A stretch of 43,644 nt of DNA, taken from a bacterium. Its GTDB lineage: Bacteria > Myxococcota_A > UBA9160 > SZUA-336. Positions 24,943 through 39,351 of this stretch are shown here, in pieces. The notes below the pieces were generated by a model. It was not told the DNA's origin. It did no database searches and was given only the letters and a program-made list of their open reading frames with translations. The stretch covers positions 1 to 43,644 of the forward strand of contig JAAELY010000474.1 of assembly GCA_024226335.1 (NCBI GenBank). The letters are read 5' to 3'. The position numbers and the translations under genes were made by a program. Each line of letters starts with the position of its first letter. Positions within the stretch are counted from its first letter, which is position 1.

Positions 24943-27900
24943 GTGCGAATCCGTTCTCTTGAGATCACGGGGTTCAAATCGTTCGCCGATCGAACGGTGC
25001 TCGCGTTTGATCGCGGAATCTCGGCAATCGTCGGCCCGAACGGCTGCGGCAAATCGAATGTGATCGACGCCCTGCGTTGGGTGATGGGCGAGCAGAATCC
25101 CCGTCGCCTGCGCGGCTCGATCATGGAAGACATGATCTTCTCCGGTTCGGACAAGCGACAGCCCATTGGCATGTCCGAGGTCGTTCTCACGCTCGACAAT
25201 TCCGACGGTCTGGCCGTGCCGCCCTACGACGGGTTTTCCGAGATCCAGGTTGCGCGGCGTCTGTACCGCTCGGGAGAGAGCGAGTACCTGATCAACAAGA
25301 CGCACTGCCGACTGCGCGACGTGCTCGACTTCTTCCTCGACACGGGCGTCGGCACGCGCGGCTACACGATTGTGGAGCAGGGGCACATCGCGGACCTGGT
25401 TTCGAACAAGCCCGAGGATCGACGACAGATCTTCGAGCAGGCTGCGGGCATCGGGAAATACCGGCAGCGGCGTCGCGAAACCGAGTCCAAGCTGAAGTCG
25501 ACCGAGCAGAATCTGTTGCGCGTCAACGACATTCTCATCGAACTCAAGCGCCAGATCGGTGCCCTCGATCGCCAGGCCGCGAAGGCCAAGCGCTTCAAGA
25601 AACTCAAGGCGGAACTGCGCGATCTCGAACTCGTCGTCGCAAAGCAGGAGTACACGTGCGAAGCGGACGCTCTCGCCGATAGCGAGTCGAACTTCGAGCG
25701 ATTGCGTGCGGAGGCGTCGGAACTCGACGCGCGCGTGTCCCGTGAAGAGGCGGAACTGGAAACGGGGCGGCGCGCCCATCTGGACCACGAGCGCGAACTC
25801 CAGCAGATGAGCGAGAAACTGTACTCGGTCCGCTCGGCCATCCAGTCGCTCGAAAGTCGCGTGGATTACGAGCGTCGCGAGCGCGAGGGGCTCCTGCAGC
25901 TGGCGGACGAACGAGAATCCGAGGTGCGAGAACTCGAAGAGCAGCACGGCGCCCACATCATTTCCTTGAACGAGGCGGTCGGCGAGCTGTCTTCGGTCCA
26001 GGAGCGTCTCAGCGCGGACGAAACCGATCTGGCGCGACGCGATGGCGAGTTGCGCGCAGAGTCCGAAAAGCTCTCGGCTTTGCAAGGCCGCCGCGAAGGA
26101 CTCCAGGCGCGCCTGGTCGAGCTTTCTGCGGACGAGGCGACGATCGAGAGCCAGGGCGAAGCCCTCGAAGATCGCCGCAACGAACTGGAAATCCGTCTGC
26201 GCGAGAACGACGAAGCGCTGGAGCAGGGTACCGAGGCAGCCGATGCGCTGCGCCGCGACGAAGCGGGCATCGAGGCGCGTCTGCGTCGCGGTCTGGCCGA
26301 GAGCGAAGAACTCGGGCGGCTCTTCGCCGAGCAGCTTCGCAGCGGAGACGAGCTGCGCGCCCGTTCCGAGGAGTTGACCGAGACGCTCGGTCAGACGCGC
26401 GAGCGCCTGCACCAGGTGGCGGCGCAACTGGAGTCGCAGCGCGAGATCGAACGACGCGAGTCCATGCGCGCGGCCGCGCTTCTGGAGCAGATTCCGGCCG
26501 CTGAGCGCGGCGCAATTCGCGCCCGCCTGACCGACGTGATCCGCGTGGCAGACGGCCTGGAGCCGGCTCTCGAAGCGGTTCTGGCGGGTCGGCTCGAATC
26601 ACTGCTGGTCGAAGGTTCCGACGCCGCCTTGTCGATTCTCGCGCATCTGCGCGAGAAGTCGGTGGGACGCGCCACGCTGCTTCCCCTGGGCGCAGGTGAG
26701 GTCTCGGGCGAGACGGGCTTCGTTCCCCTGGGTCGATCCCTGAGCGATTTCCTCGATGTCGACGAGCGCTACTTGCATCTCGTGCAGCGATTGCTGGCCG
26801 ATGTCTACGTGGTCGACAATCTGCAACAGGCGATCGATCGTTTCGGCATCGGAGGCTGTCCTGCGGTTTTCGTGACTCGAGACGGCGAGATCCTGGATCG
26901 CAGTGGGACGCTCACAGGCGGGCTCGGGGTTCCTCCGGGTGCGTTGAGTCGGGCCGGCGAGATCCGGCGCCTGGCCGCGGAGCTCGAAAGCCTGGAGCCG
27001 CGTTGCGAGGCCCTGGCCGTGGAGTTGGCCGAGCTCAACGAGCGCGGTCTGCAGCTGGAAGCCGAGATCGAGAACACCCGAAATCGCCGCCACACCGCTG
27101 AGTTGGCCGTGGTCAATCTGGAAAAGGACCTGGAACGAACCCGAGAGCGCAGCAAGGAAGCTCTGCAGCTGGTCGAGGGGCATCGCACGGGCAAAGAGGC
27201 CCTGCTCTCGCAGACGCAGCGGAATGCCGAGCGGCTCGATGAGCTGGCCGAGCGGCGCTCCGAATTCGAGCAGTCCCGCGCGAAGGCCGAGCTTCTGCGC
27301 CGGGAACTCTCCGAAGAGATCCAGACACTGATCCGCGAGGTCGAACGGACGGAACAGCGGCTCGTCCAGTCGCGCATCGAACTGGCCGAACTGGGTGCGC
27401 GACGCGACCAGTTGCTGGAGGCTCGCGATCGCCTGCAGAACAGCGTCGATGAGGCGCACGAATGGATCAATCGGCGCAAGGAAGAGGTCGACAATGCGCG
27501 CGAGCGCGCGGAAACGCTGCAGCGCTCGTGCGAGGAAGCCTCTCGCGAGTTGAGCGAGAAGATCGGCGACGAAGAACAGCTCCGCCTCGGCCAGGATCAG
27601 CTGCGAGAAGCCTATGAGAGCAGTGCCCAGACGCTCGAGTCGGTCGACCAATCCGTCCGTGAGGCCCACCAGGTCCGCGAAACGCATCGCGAACAGCTGT
27701 CGAATTTCGAACTCTCATTGCAGGAAGCGCGCTTGAAGCGCGACCAGGTGATCGAGCGCATGCGCGAGCGCTACGATCTGGACATCGCGGCCTACGAGCC
27801 CACCGAAGAGCAACTGGCTGGCGATCCAGCCCAGCGCGAAGCCGAACTCGAAAAGCTTCGCCAGACCTTGCGCTCGCTGGGCGACGTCCACCTGGGTGCG

Positions 27901-28473
27901 ATCGAAGAGTACGAGGAAGTCTCCGAACGCCATCGCTATCTGAGCGAGCAGAAAGGCGATCTCGAACTCTCCATCGAACGGCTGCGCGGTGCCATCGGGC
28001 GCATCAATCGCACCAGTCGCAATCTGTTCCGCCAGACTTTCGAGGCCATCGACAAGGAATTCCGGGTCATTTTCCCGCGGATGTTCGACGGGGGAAGGGC
28101 GCATCTGTCGCTGACGGAATCGGAAGACGTGCTGGAGGCGGGAATCGATATTTCCGCAATGCCGCCGGGCAAGAAGCTGCAGAACGTGAATCTGCTCTCC
28201 GGAGGCGAGAAGACCCTGACGGCGATCTCGCTATTGATGGCGATTTTCACGGTCAAACCGTCGCCGTTCTTCCTGCTGGATGAGGTGGATGCTGCACTCG
28301 ACGACGCCAATGCGGGGCGTTTCAACGGATTGCTGCGGGAAATGGCGACGGCGTCGCAGTTCTTGATGATTACCCACAACAAGGCCTCGATAGAGATCGC
28401 CGACACGATGTTCGGCGTGACCATGCAGGAGCCGGGTCTTTCCAAGCTCGTCACCGTCGATCTGGTTTCGTAG
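24943..28473 (+). CDS. smc: Chromosome segregation ATPase SMC
   Basis: A 1176-residue condensin subunit of normal length that organises and segregates the chromosome. The order is: N-terminal head with Walker A GPNGCGKS (residues ~31-38); a long coiled coil rich in Glu, Arg and Leu; a hinge domain around residues 520-660 with the conserved GG-containing segments; the returning coiled coil; and a C-terminal head with signature LLSGGEKTLTA (~1085) and Walker B FFLLDEVDAALDD (~1106-1117). The start is GTG at 24943. ftsY follows 12 bp after its stop, a gene pair well known from Gram-positives. The kleisin partners ScpA and ScpB are not in the window. Confidence 0.97.
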   Translation: MRIRSLEITGFKSFADRTVLAFDRGISAIVGPNGCGKSNVIDALRWVMGEQNPRRLRGSIMEDMIFSGSDKRQPIGMSEVVLTLDNSDGLAVPPYDGFSEIQVARRLYRSGESEYLINKTHCRLRDVLDFFLDTGVGTRGYTIVEQGHIADLVSNKPEDRRQIFEQAAGIGKYRQRRRETESKLKSTEQNLLRVNDILIELKRQIGALDRQAAKAKRFKKLKAELRDLELVVAKQEYTCEADALADSESNFERLRAEASELDARVSREEAELETGRRAHLDHERELQQMSEKLYSVRSAIQSLESRVDYERREREGLLQLADERESEVRELEEQHGAHIISLNEAVGELSSVQERLSADETDLARRDGELRAESEKLSALQGRREGLQARLVELSADEATIESQGEALEDRRNELEIRLRENDEALEQGTEAADALRRDEAGIEARLRRGLAESEELGRLFAEQLRSGDELRARSEELTETLGQTRERLHQVAAQLESQREIERRESMRAAALLEQIPAAERGAIRARLTDVIRVADGLEPALEAVLAGRLESLLVEGSDAALSILAHLREKSVGRATLLPLGAGEVSGETGFVPLGRSLSDFLDVDERYLHLVQRLLADVYVVDNLQQAIDRFGIGGCPAVFVTRDGEILDRSGTLTGGLGVPPGALSRAGEIRRLAAELESLEPRCEALAVELAELNERGLQLEAEIENTRNRRHTAELAVVNLEKDLERTRERSKEALQLVEGHRTGKEALLSQTQRNAERLDELAERRSEFEQSRAKAELLRRELSEEIQTLIREVERTEQRLVQSRIELAELGARRDQLLEARDRLQNSVDEAHEWINRRKEEVDNARERAETLQRSCEEASRELSEKIGDEEQLRLGQDQLREAYESSAQTLESVDQSVREAHQVRETHREQLSNFELSLQEARLKRDQVIERMRERYDLDIAAYEPTEEQLAGDPAQREAELEKLRQTLRSLGDVHLGAIEEYEEVSERHRYLSEQKGDLELSIERLRGAIGRINRTSRNLFRQTFEAIDKEFRVIFPRMFDGGRAHLSLTESEDVLEAGIDISAMPPGKKLQNVNLLSGGEKTLTAISLLMAIFTVKPSPFFLLDEVDAALDDANAGRFNGLLREMATASQFLMITHNKASIEIADTMFGVTMQEPGLSKLVTVDLVS

Positions 28474-28485
28474 ACTGCGCCGGCC

Positions 28486-29688
28486 ATGCCGCAAGCGCTC
28501 GTAGAAACTCTATTTCTCGGAGGTATCGCCTCCCTGCTCCTCGGCCTCCTGGTCTGCATCGGGATCGCCTACCCGCGCGCTCTGCGCGACCGAGCTCTGG
28601 AGCGGAGAGGAGACGAAACCGCCCGGGCCGCCACGCCGCCGCCGGCCGCCGCTCCTGCCTACGAGCCACCTCCGCTCGAGATCGCGGAGCCGATTGCTGC
28701 GGAGCCGGTGGTCGAAGAGAGGCCGCCCGCGGCCGCAGCGCCGCCAACTCCGGCACCGGCTCCGCCCCGTGTCGCACCGGACTACAAGCGCGGTCTGCGA
28801 ATCAGCCGCAAGGCATTCATCGGCCGTCTTCAGAATCTGCTCTCGGGAAAGGGCGAACTCGACAGTCAGACGCTCGAAGAGGTGGAAGAGATCCTGTTCG
28901 CTGCGGACCTGGGGGTCGCGACCGCCGATGATCTGCTTCAGGTGGCGCGCTCTGCGTCGAGTCCCGGCGAGGTGACGGCTCGGCTCGAGTCCCGCGCCGT
29001 CGAGATCCTGGCGGGATTGCCACCCGCGCACGTTGAACTGGCTGAACCGGTGCACGTGATCCTGGTGGTAGGTGTGAACGGATCGGGCAAGACGACCTCG
29101 ATTGGCAAGCTCGCTCACCGCTATATGACCGAGGGCAAGCGAGTGATGGTGGCGGCTGCAGATACCTATCGCGCAGCCGCGATCGATCAGCTGGCGGTGT
29201 GGGCCGAGCGGGCCGGTGTCGACATCGTCAAGGGCACACCGGGCGGAGATCCGGCATCGGTCGCATTCGATGCCGTGAAATCCGCGCCGACTCGAGACGT
29301 CAACGTGGTGATCATCGACACCGCAGGGCGTCTACAGACGGACCAGGGCTTGATGGACGAGTTGAACAAGATCCAGCGGGTCGTGCAGAAGGAGATCCCC
29401 AGCGCTCCGCACGAGGTTATTCTGGTACTCGATGGAAACACCGGGCAGAATGCGATCCGCCAGGCGCAGGAATTCTCTCGCTCGGTCACCGTGTCGAGCA
29501 TCCTGTTGAGCAAACTCGACGGGACTGCGAAAGGTGGCGTCGTATTGGGAATCGCCCAGGAAATCGGCCTGCCCGTCCGGTATGTGGGCATGGGCGAGGG
29601 CGTGGGAGATCTGTACGACTTCGATGCCGAAGAGTTCGCCCGGGCGCTTTTCGCCCCCGCCGATTCGGGCGAAGCCACTCCCTCCTGA
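28486..29688 (+). CDS. ftsY: Signal recognition particle receptor FtsY
   Basis: A 400-residue SRP receptor GTPase that docks ribosome-nascent-chain/SRP complexes at the membrane. An N-terminal hydrophobic segment (about residues 9-29) probably anchors it. A Pro/Ala/Glu-rich linker (about 45-97) stands in for the acidic A domain of E. coli. The N and G domains follow. G1 is GVNGSGKTTSIGK at residue 196, ADTYRAAAIDQL is the insertion-box region, G3 is DTAGR at 278, and SKLDGTAKGG is G4 near 344. It is probably co-transcribed with smc. Confidence 0.96.
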   Translation: MPQALVETLFLGGIASLLLGLLVCIGIAYPRALRDRALERRGDETARAATPPPAAAPAYEPPPLEIAEPIAAEPVVEERPPAAAAPPTPAPAPPRVAPDYKRGLRISRKAFIGRLQNLLSGKGELDSQTLEEVEEILFAADLGVATADDLLQVARSASSPGEVTARLESRAVEILAGLPPAHVELAEPVHVILVVGVNGSGKTTSIGKLAHRYMTEGKRVMVAAADTYRAAAIDQLAVWAERAGVDIVKGTPGGDPASVAFDAVKSAPTRDVNVVIIDTAGRLQTDQGLMDELNKIQRVVQKEIPSAPHEVILVLDGNTGQNAIRQAQEFSRSVTVSSILLSKLDGTAKGGVVLGIAQEIGLPVRYVGMGEGVGDLYDFDAEEFARALFAPADSGEATPS

Positions 29689-29746
29689 TTTGCTTCCCAG
29701 CCCCCTGTCCTCTGGTGTAGGCTGGTTCCAGATCCCCTACCTGCAG

Positions 29747-29752
29747 AAGGAG
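29747..29752 (+). promoter_or_regulatory. Ribosome binding site deciding the acyltransferase start
   Basis: AAGGAG ends 6 nt before the GTG at 29759. It supports this start over the longer frame, which is open back to 29534 inside ftsY. Confidence 0.75.
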
Positions 29753-29758
29753 CCCCAC

Positions 29759-31165
29759 GTGTCGAGTTATCGCTTTGAGCGGCTCTCTGCTCAGGATGCG
29801 GCCTTCCTGGCTGCGGAGGGGCCCAACACCCATATGCATGTGGGGGCCGTTTTTCTGGCCGAATCCGGCGGTCTGAAGACGGAAGAGGGCGGTGTCGACA
29901 TCCAGCGCGTGCGCGATTTCATCGCGGCGCGCCTGCATAGGATTCCCCGCTACCGACAGCGGCTGGCCTACACGCCATTGCGAGGCATTCCGGTCTGGAT
30001 CGACGACGAGCATTTCCATATCGACTATCACGTTCGGCACACCTCTCTACCCCGGCCCGGAACCGATGACCAGCTCAAGAAGCTGATCGCACGGATCACC
30101 TCACAGCAACTGGACCGCCGTCGTCCACTCTGGGAGACCTGGGTCGTCGAGGGGCTCGACTACGGCAATCGCCTCGCGCTGATCACCAAGGTGCATCACT
30201 GCATGATCGACGGTGCCGCGGGCTCGGATCTGATGATGGTCTTGATGAGCCTGGACCCAAACGAGGAGATTGGAACGGCACCGAGCTTCGTACCGCGTCC
30301 GCATCCTTCTGCGCTCGAGTTGATGCGCGATGACGTCGGCCAGGTATTGACGGGTCCGTTCGAGATGGCGCAACGTGTGCGCGAGTCGATGGGCGAAACC
30401 GATCCCCGCGATGCCTTGCGCGGTGTCGGAGAACTCGTGCGCAGCGGCCTGTCTCCCGCGCCGAGTACCCCCATCAATCTTCCCATCGGTCCACATCGCC
30501 GTTTCGACTGGATCGTGACCGATCTCGATGACGTCAAGATGGTCAAGGACAAACTCGGCGGCACGGTGAACGATGTGGTGCTGACCGTCGTGGCGGGGGC
30601 CGTCCGATCGTTCCTGCGCTATCGCCGTGTCGATGTCACCGATATCGATTTCAAGGTCTCGGCACCGGTCAGCATGCGCTCGCCTTCGGACAAGGGAGCG
30701 ATGGGCAATCGCGTGTCGGCCTGGATCGTGCCGCTTCCGGTGGGAGAAGACGATCCGATGACGCGCCTGGAACTCGTGCGCGAGGCGACCGGGCATCTCA
30801 AGGGTTCCCAGGGGGCGTTGGGAGCAGACGTCCTCAGCGCCGTGACGGAGTGGACGGGAACCACGTTACTGTCGCTGGGAACGCGTCTTCAGAACGTCTT
30901 CTTGCCCGCGAACATGATCGTCACCAATGTGCCTGGTCCGCAGATTCCGTTGTATCTGGTCGGCGCCAAGCTCCTGGAGACTTTTCCGATCGTCCCGCTG
31001 TTCGCGAGTCAGGGCCTGGGAATCGCGCTGTTCAGCTACGACGGTCGACTCTGTTGGGGCCTGAATGCAGATCACGACGTGATGGCCGATCTGCGCGAGT
31101 TCCGGACGGGATTGCAGACCAGCTTCGACGAATTGCGCACCCTGGCGGGCATCCCCGTCAGTTGA
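29759..31165 (+). CDS. Wax ester synthase / diacylglycerol acyltransferase (WS/DGAT)
   Basis: A 468-residue acyl-CoA-dependent O-acyltransferase of the bacterial WS/DGAT family, which makes triacylglycerol from diacylglycerol or wax esters from fatty alcohols. The N-terminus (RLSAQDAAFLAAEGPNTHMHVGA) is family-typical. The catalytic HHxxxDG is H146-H147-CMI-D-G (KVHHCMIDGAAG). Later conserved segments include KLGGTVNDVVLTVVAGA and NMIVTNVPGPQIPLYLVGA. It is followed by glycerol kinase (32 bp) and a glycerophosphodiester phosphodiesterase, which suggests neutral-lipid storage or membrane-lipid recycling. Whether the main product is wax ester or triacylglycerol cannot be read from sequence. Confidence 0.9.
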   Translation: MSSYRFERLSAQDAAFLAAEGPNTHMHVGAVFLAESGGLKTEEGGVDIQRVRDFIAARLHRIPRYRQRLAYTPLRGIPVWIDDEHFHIDYHVRHTSLPRPGTDDQLKKLIARITSQQLDRRRPLWETWVVEGLDYGNRLALITKVHHCMIDGAAGSDLMMVLMSLDPNEEIGTAPSFVPRPHPSALELMRDDVGQVLTGPFEMAQRVRESMGETDPRDALRGVGELVRSGLSPAPSTPINLPIGPHRRFDWIVTDLDDVKMVKDKLGGTVNDVVLTVVAGAVRSFLRYRRVDVTDIDFKVSAPVSMRSPSDKGAMGNRVSAWIVPLPVGEDDPMTRLELVREATGHLKGSQGALGADVLSAVTEWTGTTLLSLGTRLQNVFLPANMIVTNVPGPQIPLYLVGAKLLETFPIVPLFASQGLGIALFSYDGRLCWGLNADHDVMADLREFRTGLQTSFDELRTLAGIPVS

Positions 31166-31197
31166 AACCCTCGTAGCGAGCTGATATCTCCAGGGCA

Positions 31198-32685
31198 ATG
31201 TCGAATTACGTCCTGGCCCTGGATCAGGGGACTACCAGTTCCCGAGCACTGCTTTTCGATCGCGCCGGCAATATCGTCGCGAGCGAGGCGCACGAATTCA
31301 CACAGATTTATCCTGAGCCGGGCTGGGTCGAGCACGACGCCAGCGAGATCTGGGACACCCAGTTGCGAGCGCTGCGGGGGACCGTCGAGAAGGCGGGGAT
31401 TGCGGCGGGCGAGATCGCAGCGATCGGAATCACGAATCAACGCGAGACTGCGGTCGTCTGGGATCGCTCGACGGGTGAGCCGATCTACAACGCGATCGTC
31501 TGGCAATCGCGTCAGACGGTCCCGATCTGCGATGAGCTGAAGCGACGAGGACTCGAAGATCTTTTCGTCGAGCGGACCGGTCTCGTGGTGGACGCTTATT
31601 TCTCTGGAACGAAGATCAAGTGGATTCTCGATCACGTCGATGGCGCGCTCGAGCGCGCACGTCGCGGAGAACTCGCCTTCGGAACGATCGATAGTTGGCT
31701 GATCTACAAGCTGACTGGCGGTGAGGTTCACGCGACCGAGTACAGCAACGCTTCGCGCACATTGATCTACGACATCCAGAAGCTGCGCTGGGATCCCGAT
31801 CTGCTCGAGGCGCTCGATATTCCGGAGAAGATGCTGGCGGAGGTGCGATCCTCCAGCGGCGAGTTCGGAAGGACCCACGCCGACATACTGGAAGGTGCGC
31901 GAATTCCGATCGCGGGTGCTGCGGGAGACCAGCAGGCGGCGCTATTCGGCCAGGCCTGCTTCGAGCCGGGGTCGGTCAAGAATACCTACGGCACTGGCTG
32001 TTTCATGTTGATGAACACCGGAGATGAACTGCGCCGATCGGAGTCGGGGCTCTTGAGCACGATCGCGTGGGGGATCGGGGATCGCGTCGAGTACGCGCTC
32101 GAGGGTTCGATCTTCGTGGCGGGTGCAGCCGTGCAATGGCTTCGCGACGAACTCGGGCTCCTATCGGATGCTACGGAAAGCGAGGCACAGGCGCGGAGTG
32201 TCGATGACACCGGCGGCGTCTACCTGGTTCCCGCGTTTACCGGACTGGGCGCGCCGTACTGGGATCCCGATGCGCGCGGGGCGTTGCTCGGGCTGACCCG
32301 GGGTTCCAGTCGCGCTCACGTGATCCGCGCCACTCTGGAGTCGATTGCCTATCAGAGCCGCGACGTACTGACGTGTTTCGAAAAGGATTCCGGCCTGAGC
32401 ATTGCGCAACTCCAGGTCGACGGTGGCGCGACCGCGAACGACTTCTTGATGCAGTTTCAAGCCGATATCACCGGCATTCCCGTGAGGCGTCCTGTGATTC
32501 TCGAGACCACCGGGCTCGGCGCTGCATATCTCGCCGGGCTTTCGACCGGATTCTGGAAGGATCGCAGCCAGATCGGAGAAAACTGGCAGGAAGAGCGATG
32601 CTTTGAACCGCAACTCGACGCTTCGCGTCGTGAACAACTATACGAAGGTTGGCTGAGCGCAGTTGGCCGCGTGCGAGGGCGCTGA
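31198..32685 (+). CDS. glpK: Glycerol kinase
   Basis: A 495-residue FGGY-family kinase that phosphorylates glycerol to sn-glycerol 3-phosphate in the cytoplasm. The phosphate-binding N-terminus [15 protein letters not shown], the GITNQRET segment, the family region [13 protein letters not shown], and the C-terminal [15 protein letters not shown] are all intact and the length is normal. No glycerol facilitator or glpD is adjacent. The gene sits between an acyltransferase and a glycerophosphodiesterase, so its product could feed lipid synthesis rather than catabolism. ATG at 31198. The next gene's ATG follows the stop by 1 nt. Confidence 0.95.
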   Translation: MSNYVLALDQGTTSSRALLFDRAGNIVASEAHEFTQIYPEPGWVEHDASEIWDTQLRALRGTVEKAGIAAGEIAAIGITNQRETAVVWDRSTGEPIYNAIVWQSRQTVPICDELKRRGLEDLFVERTGLVVDAYFSGTKIKWILDHVDGALERARRGELAFGTIDSWLIYKLTGGEVHATEYSNASRTLIYDIQKLRWDPDLLEALDIPEKMLAEVRSSSGEFGRTHADILEGARIPIAGAAGDQQAALFGQACFEPGSVKNTYGTGCFMLMNTGDELRRSESGLLSTIAWGIGDRVEYALEGSIFVAGAAVQWLRDELGLLSDATESEAQARSVDDTGGVYLVPAFTGLGAPYWDPDARGALLGLTRGSSRAHVIRATLESIAYQSRDVLTCFEKDSGLSIAQLQVDGGATANDFLMQFQADITGIPVRRPVILETTGLGAAYLAGLSTGFWKDRSQIGENWQEERCFEPQLDASRREQLYEGWLSAVGRVRGR

Positions 32686-32686
32686 T

Positions 32687-33367
32687 ATGAGTTTCTTGAA
32701 TATTGCCCACCGGGGTGCTTCGGTTGACGCGCCCGAGAATACGCTCGAGGCCTTTGCTCTGGCCATCGATCAACGGGCCGACATGATCGAGACCGACCTG
32801 CACCTGATGCGCTGCGGCGAGATCGCGCTCTACCACGACGACAAGATCGACGGCATCGACGTCGCTGATCTCACGCTCGAAGAATTGCGTTCGCGCCAGC
32901 CAGGCGTGCCGACTCTGGTCGAGACTCTGGACTCGTTCGGCAAGCGAATCTCTTTCAACCTGGAATTCAAGCGTTCCGGAGATGCCGACTACGAAGGGCT
33001 CGAGGCGCGCGTGCTCGAGGAAGTGAACTCGCGTGGGCTGATCGAGCGGACGCTCTTCTCGTCTTTCTACGACTCGATCCTGGCGCGGGTCCGCAGCCTG
33101 GAGCCTCGCGCCCGCATTGGACTGCTCGTATCGTCCCGGTCGGCAGAGAAGGTCGAGGAACGAGCTCGCCGTCTGTCAGCGGAAGCCTGCCATCTTTTCG
33201 TGTCACTCGTTTCGCGAGAGCGCACGGCAGAGTTGCACGACGAAGGCTTCCGAGTGCACGTTTATACGGTCGACGATGCGGAAAAGCAGAACGAACTGGT
33301 CGAATTCGGCGTCGACGGCATTTTTACGAATGTGCCAGCCAGACTACGAGCGCTTCTCGACGCCTGA
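32687..33367 (+). CDS. Glycerophosphodiester phosphodiesterase family protein
   Basis: A 226-residue TIM-barrel enzyme of the GDPD family, expected to hydrolyse glycerophosphodiesters to glycerol 3-phosphate and an alcohol. The catalytic H8-R9-G and PENT segment is at the N-terminus, followed by the metal-binding ETD and YHDD pair. Downstream, NLEFKRSG and the C-terminal VHVYTVDDAEKQNELVEFGVDGIFTN are typical. There is no signal peptide, so it is probably cytoplasmic. ATG at 32687 is 1 nt after the glpK stop; a longer frame from 32663 would overlap glpK. The last 24 nt overlap convergent gltD. Confidence 0.9.
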   Translation: MSFLNIAHRGASVDAPENTLEAFALAIDQRADMIETDLHLMRCGEIALYHDDKIDGIDVADLTLEELRSRQPGVPTLVETLDSFGKRISFNLEFKRSGDADYEGLEARVLEEVNSRGLIERTLFSSFYDSILARVRSLEPRARIGLLVSSRSAEKVEERARRLSAEACHLFVSLVSRERTAELHDEGFRVHVYTVDDAEKQNELVEFGVDGIFTNVPARLRALLDA

Positions 33368-34804
33368 CGAGGCTGCACGCAGATCGCGATCGATCTGCGC
33401 CGCTGCCTGACGGCCCTCTGCGATCGCCCAGACGACCAGGGACTGGCCGCGTCTCATATCACCTGCGGCGTACACCCCGGGTCGACTCGTCGCGAAGCCC
33501 TGCGTCGCGACGTTGCCCCTGGCATCGAGTTCGAGATCCAGTTCCTCGAGCATGCCGGTCTTTACGGGGCCCAGAAAGCCCATGGCGAGCAGGACCAGAT
33601 CGATGTCGAGTGTGAACTCGCTACCCGGGATGTTCTCCATCGGACGGCGGCCGGTCTCCGGATCCGGGTCGCCGAAGCGCACCCGTGCGGCCTCCATCTT
33701 TTCGACATGGCCATTGCTCCCCGAGAGCAGTGTGGTCGAGATGCACCAGTCCCGACTTCCGCCTTCCTCGTGTGAAGTCGAGGTTCGCAGCAATTCAGTC
33801 GGTGCCGGATGCTGCGGCCAGGGAGCTGAATCCGCTCGTTCCTTTGGTGGCTTGTCCAGCAGTTCAAAGTTGTACACGTGCTTGGCGCCCTGACGATGGC
33901 TCGTTCCGATGCAATCGGCACCGGTATCACCTCCACCGAGAACCAGTACGTTCTTTCCCGTCGCGAGGATCGCGTCGGCTTCCGGTACTTCATCACCGGC
34001 AACGCGTCGGTTGGATTGCTCGAGGAACTCCATCGCGAAATGCACGCCGCCCAGATCGCGACCCGCAATGGGAAGGTCTCGAGGATTTTCGGCGCCGCCC
34101 GTCAATAGCATCGCATCGTGGTTGGCGAGGATCTCGCGCGCCGAGATGTTCACGCCAACGTGCATGCCCGTGCGGAACTCGATGCCCTCGTCCTTCAAGA
34201 CACCGATGCGCCGATCGATCACGTGCTTTTCGAGCTTGAAATCCGGAATTCCGTAGCGCAGCAGGCCGCCGATGCGGTCATTGCGTTCAAAGACGATCAC
34301 GGAATGGCCCGCGCGATTCAGTTGAGAGGCGGCCGCGAGTCCCGATGGTCCGGAGCCGATGATGGCGACGCGCTGGGCGGTGTGAATCTCCGGCGGCTGC
34401 GGTCTGACCCAACCTTCTGCAAAGCCGCGTTCGATGATGCTCTTCTCGATGAACTCAATGGTGACTGGGTCCTCGTTGATGCCCAGGACGCAGGCTGATT
34501 CGCAAGGTGCCGGACAGATGCGTCCTGTGAATTCCGGGAAGCAATTGGTGCGATGCAGGCGAGCCAGGGCATCTTCCCACTTGTTCCGATAGACCAGGTC
34601 GTTGAAGTCGGGAATGATGTTTCCGAGAGGACAACCGTTGTTGCAAAACGGTACGCCGCAGTCCATGCAGCGAGATCCCTGAGTGCGAACCTGTTCTTCA
34701 GTCGGATCGACATAGACCTCGAGGTAGTCCTGGATCCGCTCTTTCGGATCTCGCTTGGACGGCGTTTCTCGCGCGTGCTCCAGGAACCCTGTGACCTTGC
34801 CCAT
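33344..34804 (-). CDS. gltD: Glutamate synthase small (beta) subunit
   Basis: A 486-residue NADPH-dependent flavoprotein that passes electrons to the large subunit of glutamate synthase. The N-terminal cysteine-rich region (CMDCGVPFCNNGCPLGNIIPDF, then CFPEFTGRICPAPCESAC) binds [4Fe-4S] clusters. FAD- and NADPH-binding Rossmann motifs follow (VAIIGSGPSGLAAASQL and VLVLGGGDTGADC). The C-terminal GVYAAGDMRRGQSLVVWAI is conserved. ATG at 34804 follows the gltB stop by 2 nt with GGGAG just upstream; the longer frame to 35026 runs inside gltB. Confidence 0.96.
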   Translation of the reverse strand: MGKVTGFLEHARETPSKRDPKERIQDYLEVYVDPTEEQVRTQGSRCMDCGVPFCNNGCPLGNIIPDFNDLVYRNKWEDALARLHRTNCFPEFTGRICPAPCESACVLGINEDPVTIEFIEKSIIERGFAEGWVRPQPPEIHTAQRVAIIGSGPSGLAAASQLNRAGHSVIVFERNDRIGGLLRYGIPDFKLEKHVIDRRIGVLKDEGIEFRTGMHVGVNISAREILANHDAMLLTGGAENPRDLPIAGRDLGGVHFAMEFLEQSNRRVAGDEVPEADAILATGKNVLVLGGGDTGADCIGTSHRQGAKHVYNFELLDKPPKERADSAPWPQHPAPTELLRTSTSHEEGGSRDWCISTTLLSGSNGHVEKMEAARVRFGDPDPETGRRPMENIPGSEFTLDIDLVLLAMGFLGPVKTGMLEELDLELDARGNVATQGFATSRPGVYAAGDMRRGQSLVVWAIAEGRQAAAQIDRDLRAASSGVEKRS

Positions 34805-34806
34805 GT

Positions 34807-39351
<4,545 letters not shown>

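Noticed and set aside
24439-26427. 662-codon minus-strand open frame opposite smc
   Set aside because: Frame shadow caused by high GC content; the plus-strand SMC protein is complete and unambiguous.
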